DNA from: Streptomyces actuosus
GTDB taxonomy: Bacteria > Actinomycetota > Actinomycetes > Streptomycetales > Streptomycetaceae
Length of the DNA stretch: 64,000 nt
NCBI RefSeq assembly: GCF_016921115.1
Contig: NZ_JAFFZS010000023.1
Coordinates: 1-64,000, forward strand
Direction of reading: 5' to 3'
Shown here: positions 25,475 to 33,468 of the stretch, in pieces
Layout: the number at the start of each line of letters is the position of its first letter
How positions within the stretch are numbered: position 1 is the stretch's first letter
The notes under the pieces: model-generated
Databases searched by the model: none
What the model saw: the letters and a program-made list of their open reading frames with translations, nothing else
Told to the model about the DNA's origin: nothing
Program-made: the position numbers and the translations under genes

Positions 25475-27168
25475 CGCCCCGTCGCATCCTCGGCTCGGCG
25501 GCCGCCGTCCTGGCGGCCGCTGCCGGACTCACCCTGCTGCCGGCCGCGTCCGCGAGCGCGCACCCCCTCGGGAACTTCACCGTCAACCGCTACGACGGCC
25601 TCGTCGCCGCGCCCGGCAGCCTCCGCGTGGACCACGTCGAGGACCTCGCCGAGATCCCTGCCACCCAGGCGCGGCCCGACGTCGAACGGCTCGGCGCCGA
25701 CGCATGGGCCCGGCAGCGGTGCCGGAAGGCCGCGGAGGGCAGCCGGGTCGTCGTCGACGGCCGCCCGGTCGCGCTCACCGCCCGCAGCAGCACGGTGCAC
25801 GTGCGGCCCGGGCAGGCCGGCCTCGACACCCTGCGGGTGGAGTGCCGGCTGACCGCTGCGCTGCCCGACGCGTCCGTCGCCGTGACGTTCCACAGCGCGG
25901 GCACCGACACCGGGCCCGGCTGGCGGGAGATCACCGCGCGCGGCGACCGGATGACGCTCACCGCGTCGGACGTGCCGGAGCAGTCCTCGTCCCAGCAACT
26001 GACGCACTACCCGCGGGAGTTGCTCTCCTCTCCGGCCGACACCTCCACCGCCTCGCTGCGGGTGCGCCCCGGCGGCCCGGCCCTGGCCGGGGGAACGGCC
26101 GAGGGCGCCGCTGCCGCCGTCCTGCCGCGCGGCGCCGACCGCTTCACGCGCGCGCTGGACGCCCTCGTCGCACGCCGCGACCTCACGCTCGGTTTCGCCG
26201 CTCTCGCCCTGTTCATCGCCGTCGGCCTCGGCGCGCTGCACGCCCTGGCGCCGGGACACGGCAAGACGCTGATGGCCGCGACCGCGGCCGCCCGCGGGGG
26301 CCGGGCGCGGCTGAAGGACGTCCTGCCGCTGGCCGCGTCGGTGACGGTCACCCACACCCTCGGCGTCGTCGCCCTCGGCCTGCTCGTGACTGCGGGGTCG
26401 GCCGCGGCCCCCTCCGTGATCGCGTGGCTGGGCATGGCGAGCGGCTGTCTGGTGATGGTGGCCGGTGTCACCCTCGTACGCCGCGCCCTGCGCAACCGCG
26501 CGCACGCGCACACCCACACGCACGGCCGCGCCCCCCACACGCACGACGCACCAGCCCGTCCCCACGACCACGGCGACGAACCCGGCCACAGCCACAGCCA
26601 CGAGCAGGGCCACGGTCACGGTCACCGCCACGAGCAGGAGCACGGTCACCGCCACAGCCGTCCCCACGACCACGGCCACGGCCGCGACCACGGTGAGGAC
26701 CACGTCCACGGCGACGAACCCGCGCACAGCCCCGCGCCCGACCATGAGGACGGCTCCGGCCGGGCCCGGGAACATCCCCACGTCCACAGTCACGGCGGGA
26801 TCCCCCACACCCACGCCACCGCCCCCACCCTGCGCGGCACCCTCCTGCTCGGCTTCGCCGGCGGGCTGGTACCGAGTCCCTCCGCGATCGTCGTGCTGGT
26901 CGGTGCGGCGGCGCTCGGGAAGGCCTGGTTCGGGCTGGTGCTGGTCGTCGCCTACGGCGCCGGGCTCGCCCTCACGCTCACGGCGGCCGGGTTCGCCGTC
27001 GTCCGGATGGGCAGCGGGATGAGCCGACTGCTGGACAGGCGGCCCCGGTGGACCGCGCACCCCCTGGCGGGCCTGGTGCGTCGCGCCGTGCCGCTGGGGT
27101 CGGCCTCCGTCGTGCTGGCCCTGGGCGCCGGATTGGTGCTCAGGGGGGCGGCATCGGCGATCGGCTGA
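25471..27168 (+). CDS. NicO/RcnA-type nickel-cobalt transporter with His-rich loop
   Basis: 565 residues. A signal-like N-terminus ending SASAHPLGNFTVNRYDG starts an extracytoplasmic domain of about 200 residues. The membrane core then begins with GLGALHALAPGHGKTLMAA, the NicO family motif (HALxPGHGK). A cytoplasmic loop (about residues 348-450) is packed with His, Asp and Glu (HGHGHRHEQEHGHRH) and should bind metal. The second half has LLLGFAGGLVPSPSAIVVLVGA. RcnA-like proteins export Ni/Co. The GTG start overlaps the TPR stop by four bases. Confidence 0.9.
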   Translation: MTPRRILGSAAAVLAAAAGLTLLPAASASAHPLGNFTVNRYDGLVAAPGSLRVDHVEDLAEIPATQARPDVERLGADAWARQRCRKAAEGSRVVVDGRPVALTARSSTVHVRPGQAGLDTLRVECRLTAALPDASVAVTFHSAGTDTGPGWREITARGDRMTLTASDVPEQSSSQQLTHYPRELLSSPADTSTASLRVRPGGPALAGGTAEGAAAAVLPRGADRFTRALDALVARRDLTLGFAALALFIAVGLGALHALAPGHGKTLMAATAAARGGRARLKDVLPLAASVTVTHTLGVVALGLLVTAGSAAAPSVIAWLGMASGCLVMVAGVTLVRRALRNRAHAHTHTHGRAPHTHDAPARPHDHGDEPGHSHSHEQGHGHGHRHEQEHGHRHSRPHDHGHGRDHGEDHVHGDEPAHSPAPDHEDGSGRAREHPHVHSHGGIPHTHATAPTLRGTLLLGFAGGLVPSPSAIVVLVGAAALGKAWFGLVLVVAYGAGLALTLTAAGFAVVRMGSGMSRLLDRRPRWTAHPLAGLVRRAVPLGSASVVLALGAGLVLRGAASAIG

Positions 27169-27221
27169 GCTACCGTCATGAAGAAACGGATGAATACGCC
27201 CGGATGCGAAATGGGGGCGCC

Positions 27222-28844
27222 GTGTCCGAAGAGCCGGGCAGTGAAGGGGTGATCGCCGGCCGCTACCGTCTCCTGTCACCGCTCGGCGAGGGCGGGATGG
27301 GGACGGTGTGGCGAGCCCGCGACGAGGTCCTGCACCGCGAGGTCGCGGTGAAGGAGGTGCGCGCCCCGGTGGGGCTGCCTGCGCCGGACGTGCAGCGGAT
27401 GTACGCCCGCCTGGAGCGGGAGGCCTGGGCGGCGGCACGGGTGTCCCACCGCAACGTGGTGACCGTGTACGACGTGGCCGCGCAGGACGGCCGGCCGTGG
27501 ATCGTGATGGAGCTGGTGCGCGGCGTCTCGCTGGCCGACCGACTGGACGCCGAGGGCCCCGTCGTCCCGCAGCGGGCCGCACAGATCGGCGCCGAGGTGC
27601 TGGCGGCGCTGCGGGCCGCACACGCGGCGGGGGTGCTGCACCGGGACGTGAAGCCGGCCAATGTGCTGCTGTCGAACGAAGGCCGGGTGGTGCTCACCGA
27701 CTTCGGCATCGCGATGGTCGAGGGCAGCTCCGCGCTGACCATGACCGGAGAGGTCATCGGCTCCCCCGAGTTCCTCGCCCCGGAGCGGGCGCTGGGCCGC
27801 CGGCCGGGGCCGGAGTCGGATCTGTGGTCGCTGGGTGTACTGCTGTACGCGGCTGTCGAGGGCCACTCCCCCTTCCGCCAGGACACCCCGCTGAGCACGC
27901 TGCGCGCGATCGTCGACGAGGAGCTCCCGCCGCCGCGCCGGGCCGGTCCGCTCGCCCCCGTGATCGCGGGACTGCTGCGGAAGGATCCGACCGAGCGGCT
28001 GCCCGCAACGGCCGCCGAGCGGGACCTTCGCCTGATCGCCGCGGGCGGTACTCCGCGCGCGGACACGGTACGCGGGCTGCCCTACCCGGAGACGGTCGCG
28101 GTCCGCCCCGACCGGGCGGGGCCGGGGCCGACACCGCCGATGCCGGTACCGGTACCGGAGCCGGGAACGGGGCCGCCCCAGGGACGGGCGGAGGAACCGC
28201 GGCGCCGAAGGGGTGCCGGCGTCGTCCTGGTCGCGGGCCTGACCGCGCTGGCACTGGCGCTCGCCGGGCTGACGTACGCCCTGCTCAACACCGGTGGCGC
28301 GCACGGAGGCAGCACGACGGGGGCGTCCACGGGCATCGCGGGTGCGTCGGCGACCACGCCCGCCCCGACCCCGAGCGAACAGGGGACCGGCGCGCAGCCG
28401 ACGGCCACGCCCACTCGCACGCCCAGCCGGAGCAGCACCACGAGCAGCCCCCCGCCGCAGTCGGTGCGGGTGACGGTGGTGGGCGCGCACACCGACCGGG
28501 TGGGCGCCTGTCCGCCGCCGGACGCCGAGGCGCCCGCGTTCACGGCGACGTTCACGGTCGGCCGGCTGCCGGCGGAGGTGGACTACCGGTGGGTGACGCG
28601 CGACGGAGAGGTCGCCGGCCAGGACTGGAAGACCCTCTCGTTCCCCGAGGGCGGCGGGCTGACCAGGCAGGACCGGGTGATCGTGACGACGTACGCGGCG
28701 AGCGGCACCTACCGCAACGCGGTCGGGGTGGAGGTGCGTTCGCCGGTGCGGGCCAGGTCCGACATGGTGCCGTTCTCGGTGACGTGCGTCGAGGAGACCC
28801 CGACGGACGGGGCCTCCTCTCCTTCGCCGAGCACATCCCCCTGA
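27222..28844 (+). CDS. Receptor-type Ser/Thr protein kinase
   Basis: 540 residues. The kinase domain covers about 1-260 with GEGGMGTVW (P-loop), AVKEV (Lys), HRDVKPANVLL (catalytic Asp) and TDFGIAM (DFG). A Pro-rich linker leads to a transmembrane helix (GVVLVAGLTALALALAGLTYALL), then a Thr/Ser/Pro-rich stalk and an extracellular domain of about 110 residues with two Cys (VGACPPPD, FSVTCVEE). No PASTA repeat is present. The GTG at 27222 has GGGGG close upstream; an in-frame ATG at 27204 is the alternative. The sensed signal is unknown. Confidence 0.92.
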   Translation: MSEEPGSEGVIAGRYRLLSPLGEGGMGTVWRARDEVLHREVAVKEVRAPVGLPAPDVQRMYARLEREAWAAARVSHRNVVTVYDVAAQDGRPWIVMELVRGVSLADRLDAEGPVVPQRAAQIGAEVLAALRAAHAAGVLHRDVKPANVLLSNEGRVVLTDFGIAMVEGSSALTMTGEVIGSPEFLAPERALGRRPGPESDLWSLGVLLYAAVEGHSPFRQDTPLSTLRAIVDEELPPPRRAGPLAPVIAGLLRKDPTERLPATAAERDLRLIAAGGTPRADTVRGLPYPETVAVRPDRAGPGPTPPMPVPVPEPGTGPPQGRAEEPRRRRGAGVVLVAGLTALALALAGLTYALLNTGGAHGGSTTGASTGIAGASATTPAPTPSEQGTGAQPTATPTRTPSRSSTTSSPPPQSVRVTVVGAHTDRVGACPPPDAEAPAFTATFTVGRLPAEVDYRWVTRDGEVAGQDWKTLSFPEGGGLTRQDRVIVTTYAASGTYRNAVGVEVRSPVRARSDMVPFSVTCVEETPTDGASSPSPSTSP

Positions 28845-28871
28845 AGGGTGTTGCTGCTGTCCTTGGAGCGA

Positions 28872-28900
28872 GGAGCGCTGCCGTGGGGCGGCAGCGCTCC
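28872..28900. terminator. Bidirectional terminator hairpin
   Basis: A perfect 12-bp stem (GGAGCGCTGCCG and its complement) around a 5-nt loop, midway between the convergent kinase and lipase stops. Confidence 0.75.
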
Positions 28901-28929
28901 GGGGGATGCCGAGCGCGGTCCGCAGGGGA

Positions 28930-29736
28930 TCAGGCCGCGTTCGTCAGCACCGGCAGGTAGCCGCCCGACTGCCCGGAGGCGGTCGGGTGGTACGACTCAC
29001 CGATGTTGAGCCAGTTGACGCTGTGCAGCCAGGAGCTGCCGGAGCAGATCTCGTGGCCGCCGAAGGTGGTGCGGACGTCCCCGAAGGCGAAGCCGTGGCC
29101 GGCGGCGCGCTGGGCGATGGCGCTGTCCAGGAAGTCGGCGGCGTCGTTGATGGCGGCGCGCTTGGTCTCGGAGAGGCCGATGCACGAGGTGCCGAGCTTG
29201 TAGAAGCGGGGGTAGCCGAGGACCACGACCCGTGCGTTGGGCGCCTTGGAGCGGATCGTCGAGTAGACGGTGTCGAGCTTCCCCGGCAGCGTCGAACTGA
29301 CGTACGCCTTGGCCGTGTTGATACGGGAGAGGCACGTGCTGTCGGACGAGAACACACAGGTCGTCATGACGTCGGCGAACCCTGCGTCGTTGCCGCCGAT
29401 GCTGATCGAGACCAGGCCGGTGGAGGAGGAGAGCCCACCGAGCTGGTCGGCCAGGACGTCACCCGTCACGGCGCCCGAGCACGCCGCGAAGGTGAACGAG
29501 GAGGGGGCGTGGGCGGCGTTCCACAGATACGGGTACGCCTTGGTGCTGCGCTTGCAGTCGCCGCTGGAACCGATGTAGCTGCCGGCGCCGACACCGGAGG
29601 AGTAGGAGTCGCCGAGGGCCACGTAACCGGTGGCCGCGGCGGCTTCGGAGGCCTGCGCCGCGGTGGCCCCCGTGAGGGCGGCGCCGGCGGCGAGGAGGAG
29701 TGAGCTGACGAATACGACAAGTCGGGAACGTCTCAT
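28930..29736 (-). CDS. Secreted GDSL (SGNH) lipase/esterase
   Basis: 268 residues. A signal peptide (residues 1 to about 30, ending ATAAQASE) is followed by the GDS block YVALGDSYSSGVGAGSY with the nucleophilic Ser, the Gly/Asn blocks (ACSGAVTGD, ISIGGNDAGF) and the Asp/His block (SYHPTASGQSGGY). Six Cys fit three disulfides. It closely resembles, from memory, the characterised S. coelicolor extracellular lipase SCO1725. The ATG has a perfect GGGAGGTT upstream. The leader contains AGCAG/CTGCT and GTCGT/ACGAC inverted repeats between 29750 and 29793. Confidence 0.95.
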   Translation of the reverse strand: MRRSRLVVFVSSLLLAAGAALTGATAAQASEAAAATGYVALGDSYSSGVGAGSYIGSSGDCKRSTKAYPYLWNAAHAPSSFTFAACSGAVTGDVLADQLGGLSSSTGLVSISIGGNDAGFADVMTTCVFSSDSTCLSRINTAKAYVSSTLPGKLDTVYSTIRSKAPNARVVVLGYPRFYKLGTSCIGLSETKRAAINDAADFLDSAIAQRAAGHGFAFGDVRTTFGGHEICSGSSWLHSVNWLNIGESYHPTASGQSGGYLPVLTNAA

Positions 29737-29996
29737 GGAACCTCCCTTTAGCAGGATCTCTGCTGTAACTGTCGTAGCAACGACGCGTGTTGACGGGAAG
29801 TGTCCATGCCAAGAAATACCGGGAGCCTTCACATTCGTGGCCGTACGTTCACCATGCATGTGATGACGCGACCATGACAGCACAACTGACGGAAGTTCAA
29901 CTCCTCGGCAAGCACCATCTCCGCGACTTGACGGCTCGCGCGGGACTGCGCGACATTGAAACCCGGCATCAGGCGCTTCGGGGGGCAAAGTCGCCC

Positions 29997-30440
29997 ATGC
30001 AGACCATACGGATCAAGACATCCTCAACAGACCCGGATCAGGTCACCGGCACGGCGCGACCCAGGTCGCGCCGGGACCTGCCCGCCCTGTTCGCGGGCGC
30101 CGCGACCGCCGTCGGAGGGGTCGGGGCGACACTCGCGCTCGTCGACTCGGGCTCACCCCTGCGCGGCCCGCTCACCCTGTTCTTCCTGCTGGCGGCACCG
30201 GCGTCGGCCGTCGCCGCCGCGCTGCGCGGGCTGGATCCGTTCGCGCGAGCCCTCGCCGCGGTTGCGGGCGCTTGCGCGGTGAACATGCTGGTGACCCAGG
30301 GCATGCTCGCCGTGCACCGCTGGTCCGTGCACGGCGGGATCGCGGCCGTCACCGCCATCAGCGCGCTCCTGTTCCTGCTGGCGGCGGTACGGCCGCCGCG
30401 CGACCGCACACCGCCTCCGCCGCACCGGCGAGCCGAGTGA
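29997..30440 (+). CDS. Four-helix membrane protein of unknown function
   Basis: 147 residues from the ATG at 29997 (GGGGG upstream). A polar N-terminus (IRIKTSSTDPDQVTG) is followed by four hydrophobic segments (LPALFAGAATAVGGVGATLALV, PLTLFFLLAAPASAVAAAL, ALAAVAGACAVNMLVTQGML, AAVTAISALLFLLAAV). The frame is open back to an ATG at 29874, but that part has no clear ribosome-binding site or family look. No domain is recognised. The next gene starts 409 nt later. Confidence 0.65.
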   Translation: MQTIRIKTSSTDPDQVTGTARPRSRRDLPALFAGAATAVGGVGATLALVDSGSPLRGPLTLFFLLAAPASAVAAALRGLDPFARALAAVAGACAVNMLVTQGMLAVHRWSVHGGIAAVTAISALLFLLAAVRPPRDRTPPPPHRRAE

Positions 30441-30849
30441 CGAGGCGTCAACCCCCGGCCACGATCGAACAGATCGGACAGATCAGTTCGAAATCAACAA
30501 AAATGTGAGACCTCGGTCCAGGTCTTGCCATACGGGTTCAATCGTCAATACCGTCTTACATCTCACCCGCATCGGTCCGTCGTCGAGCGGCTCAAGGGGA
30601 GGGCTCAAGGACCGCGACGTACCGGCGCGGGGCGCGGTAGGGGGGTGCCGTGCTCGGGGACCGCACAGGTGACCGGGCCGTGCCGCGCAACCGGCTGTCC
30701 GCCAGTGACAGACCGGTCAGTTCTGCCAGCTCATTGACGACCACGGAGCGTCATCCGGCCGTGCCGTGAGTGAGATACCCCCCTTTCGAACCGGACACAC
30801 AACCGGGCCGCCCGGGGGCGGGCGGTCCACCGGACGAGAGGGACCGACC
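30441..30849 (+). promoter_or_regulatory. Promoter and long leader of the polysaccharide operon
   Basis: No gene is seen in this 409-nt spacer. TTGCCA (30525-30530) and TACCGT (30549-30554), 18 nt apart, form a candidate promoter in an AT-richer stretch, preceded by a weak AGACCT/AGGTCT hairpin (30508-30525). That would leave a leader of roughly 290 nt. Just before the glycosyltransferase, CCGCCC and GGGCGG can pair and may affect translation. Confidence 0.4.
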
Positions 30850-31668
30850 ATGAGTTCAGTTCTGCCTTCGCAGAACAGTCAGCCGCCGCAGACCGCCGGC
30901 GAGTACCGGCCGATCTCCTCGCACCTGGCCATCACACCGCCGGTGAGCGTGGTGATCCCGGCGATGAACGAGGCGGAGAACCTTCCGTACGTCTTCAAGA
31001 CGCTGCCCGACTGGATCCACGAAGTGATCCTGGTGGACGGCAACTCCACGGACGGCACCGTCGCGGTCGCACGCGAACTCTGGCCCGCCGTCAAGGTCGT
31101 GGAGCAGCGGGGCAAGGGCAAGGGAGACGCCCTGACCACCGGGTTCGAGGCCGCCACCGGCGACATCATCGTGATGGTCGACGCGGACGGCTCGGCCGAC
31201 GGCAACGAGATCGTCTCCTACGTCTCCGCCCTCGTCTCCGGCGCCGACTTCGCCAAGGGATCCCGCTTCGCCAACGGCGGCGGCACCGACGACATGACCT
31301 TCATCCGCAAGCTCGGCAACTGGGCGCTGTGCACGGCCGTCAACCGGAAGTTCGGCGCCCGCTACACCGACCTCTGCTACGGCTACAACGCGTTCTGGCG
31401 GCACTGCCTGGACAAGATCGAGCTGGACTGCACCGGCTTCGAGGTGGAGACCCTGATGAACATCCGGGTCGTCAAGGCGGGCCTGAAGGTTCAGGAGATA
31501 CCCAGCCACGAGTACCTCCGCATCCACGGCACGAGCAATCTGCGGGCCGTGCGGGACGGGCTGCGGGTGCTGAGGGTCGTCCTCGGGGAGCGCTCCAACC
31601 GCCGGGAACTGCGCCGCCAGGAGCGCTCCGCGCCGACGCCCGGCCCGGCCCGGGGAGAGGTGCGTTGA
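30850..31668 (+). CDS. GT2 glycosyltransferase (polyprenol-phosphate or processive type)
   Basis: 272 residues. The GT-A fold begins at PPVSVVIPAMNEAENLPYVF, with nucleotide-binding LVDGNSTDGT and the metal-binding DXD in IVMVDADGSADGNEI. The region TDLCYGYNAFWRHCLDKI followed by GFEVETLMNIRVVKAGLKVQEIPSHEYLR is typical of dolichyl-phosphate-mannose-synthase-like GT2 enzymes. No membrane helix is present. First gene of an operon whose genes overlap by 1-4 codons; it probably supplies an early sugar transfer in polysaccharide assembly. Confidence 0.92.
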   Translation: MSSVLPSQNSQPPQTAGEYRPISSHLAITPPVSVVIPAMNEAENLPYVFKTLPDWIHEVILVDGNSTDGTVAVARELWPAVKVVEQRGKGKGDALTTGFEAATGDIIVMVDADGSADGNEIVSYVSALVSGADFAKGSRFANGGGTDDMTFIRKLGNWALCTAVNRKFGARYTDLCYGYNAFWRHCLDKIELDCTGFEVETLMNIRVVKAGLKVQEIPSHEYLRIHGTSNLRAVRDGLRVLRVVLGERSNRRELRRQERSAPTPGPARGEVR

Positions 31669-32675
31669 AGGGCCCCGATGTCTCCGTCGTGATCTGCGTC
31701 TACACCGAGGACCGCTGGGAGGACATCCTCGCCGCGGTCGCCTCGGTGCGGGCCCAGTCCCACCCGGCTCTGGAGACCCTGCTGGTCGTCGACCACAACC
31801 CGGCGCTGAAGGACCGCCTGGCCCGGGAGTACAAGGAGACCGCCGAGGTACGCGTCCTCGCCAACACCGGGCCGCGCGGCCTGTCCGCAGGCCGCAACAC
31901 CGGCATCGCGGCTTCCCGCGGCGAGATCGTCGCCTTCCTCGACGACGACGCGGCGGCCGAGCGGCACTGGCTGAAGCACTTCACGTCGGGGTACGCCGAC
32001 CCACGGGTGATGGCGGTCGGCGGCCGGACCGTACCCGTCTGGGCGTCGGGCCGGAGACCGGTCTGGTTCCCGGAGGAGTTCGACTGGGTGGTCGGCTGCA
32101 CCTACCGCGGCCTGCCCACCGGCCGGGTGCGGGTGCGCAACGTGCTGGGCGGCAACGCCTCGTTCCGCCGCACGGCCTTCGACATGGCGGGCGGCTTCGC
32201 CACCGGCATCGGCCGTGACGGCGACAGACGCCCGCTGGGCTGCGAGGAGACGGAGCTGTGCATCCGGCTCACCCGGGCCAGGCCCGACGCGCTCCTGCTG
32301 ATCGACGACCGGGCGGTGATCCACCACCGGGTGCCGGAGGTGCGGGAGCACTTCGCGTACTTCCGCACCCGTGCCTACGCCGAGGGCCTGTCCAAGGCCC
32401 TGGTGGCGCGCAGCGTCGGCGCGGGCAAGGGCCTGGAGTCCGAACGCCGGTACACCACCCGGGTGCTGCCGGCCGGGGTGGCGCGCGGACTGCGCGACGC
32501 GCTGCTCGCCAGGCCGGGCGGCGCGGCCCGGGCCGGGGCGATCGTCGCCGGGGTGTGCGCGGCGGCCGGCGGGTACGTCGTGGGCAGCGTGCGGGCGCGC
32601 CGGGGCGGGGCCGCGTTCGGCGTCGCACCGGTCGCACGGATCGACGAGGGGTCCCTGGGGGAAGCCGATGAGTGA
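31665..32675 (+). CDS. GT2 glycosyltransferase
   Basis: 336 residues. GT-A domain: PDVSVVICVYTEDRWEDIL, then LSAGRNTGIAASRGEIVAFLDDDAAAE with the DXD-like DDD, an acceptor region GGNASFRRTAFDMAGGF, and the ETELCIRL catalytic base area. The C-terminus has a weak hydrophobic stretch (AGAIVAGVCAAAGGYVVGSV), perhaps a membrane anchor. The start is a TTG that overlaps the upstream stop (TTGA) and has GGAGAGG five bases ahead. Tight coupling implies it works with the first transferase. Confidence 0.92.
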   Translation: MKGPDVSVVICVYTEDRWEDILAAVASVRAQSHPALETLLVVDHNPALKDRLAREYKETAEVRVLANTGPRGLSAGRNTGIAASRGEIVAFLDDDAAAERHWLKHFTSGYADPRVMAVGGRTVPVWASGRRPVWFPEEFDWVVGCTYRGLPTGRVRVRNVLGGNASFRRTAFDMAGGFATGIGRDGDRRPLGCEETELCIRLTRARPDALLLIDDRAVIHHRVPEVREHFAYFRTRAYAEGLSKALVARSVGAGKGLESERRYTTRVLPAGVARGLRDALLARPGGAARAGAIVAGVCAAAGGYVVGSVRARRGGAAFGVAPVARIDEGSLGEADE

Positions 32676-33468
32676 CAGACCCGTGCCCATCCTCATGTAC
32701 CACGCGGTCGCCACCCGCCCGAACGACGCCACCCGCGTCCTGTCGGTCGCGCCGGAGGCGTTCGCCGAGCAGATGACGCTCGTCGCCGACCTCGGCCTGA
32801 CGCCGGTCACCACGGCCGCGCTGGCCGCGCGCTGGCGTTCCGGGGCACCGCTGCCCGCACGACCGGTGCTGATCACCTTCGACGACGGCTACGAGGGCGT
32901 CCACCGGCACGCCCTGCCGGTACTGGCCGGACTCGGCTTCCCGGCAACGCTGTTCGTCTCCACCGGCTGGATCCGCGGCGCCCACGGGACCGGGGGTGCC
33001 CCGGACGCCATGCTCGACTGGGACCAGGTTCGCGAGCTGGCCGGCTCGGACATCGAGATCGGCGGGCACAGCCACACCCATCCGCCGCTGGACCAGCTCG
33101 GCGAGGCGGGCCTGCGCCGCGAGCTGACGCGCTGCCGGGACATCGTCGCCGACGAACTCGGCGCCCTGCCGGTGTCGTTCGCCTACCCCTTTGGCTACTC
33201 CAGCCGCCGGGTGCGGCAGGCGGTGCGGCGGGCGGGCTTCGCCCAGGCGCTCGCCGTCGGCAACGCCCTGGCCCGCCGGTGCCAGGGGCCCTACGCCCTG
33301 GAGCGCGTCACCGTGCGGCGCAGCACCGGCATCGACGAGTTCGCCCGCCTCGTCCAGGGGCGCGCCGTCACCCGCACCTTCGCCCGGGACCGCGTCCTCA
33401 CCAAGGGGTACGCCATGGTCCGAAGAGCACGCCAGATCCGCCGGAAGGCCATTCGCGACCGTGTCTGA
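32668..33468 (+). CDS. Polysaccharide deacetylase (NodB/CE4 family)
   Basis: 266 residues. NodB motif 1 is ITFDDGYEG with the catalytic and metal-binding Asp pair; motif 2 is GHSHTHPPL with the two metal-binding His. The barrel continues with SFAYPFGYSS (motif 3). No signal peptide is visible, so it may act on lipid-linked intermediates at the cytoplasmic face or leave by another route. It overlaps the upstream gene by 8 nt and the downstream fusion gene by 8 nt. It probably removes N- or O-acetyl groups from the product of this operon. Confidence 0.92.
   Translation: MSDRPVPILMYHAVATRPNDATRVLSVAPEAFAEQMTLVADLGLTPVTTAALAARWRSGAPLPARPVLITFDDGYEGVHRHALPVLAGLGFPATLFVSTGWIRGAHGTGGAPDAMLDWDQVRELAGSDIEIGGHSHTHPPLDQLGEAGLRRELTRCRDIVADELGALPVSFAYPFGYSSRRVRQAVRRAGFAQALAVGNALARRCQGPYALERVTVRRSTGIDEFARLVQGRAVTRTFARDRVLTKGYAMVRRARQIRRKAIRDRV

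Noticed and set aside
29874..29996. Longer start for the four-helix membrane protein
   Set aside because: The extra 41 residues are polar without a ribosome-binding site; the internal ATG at 29997 is better supported.
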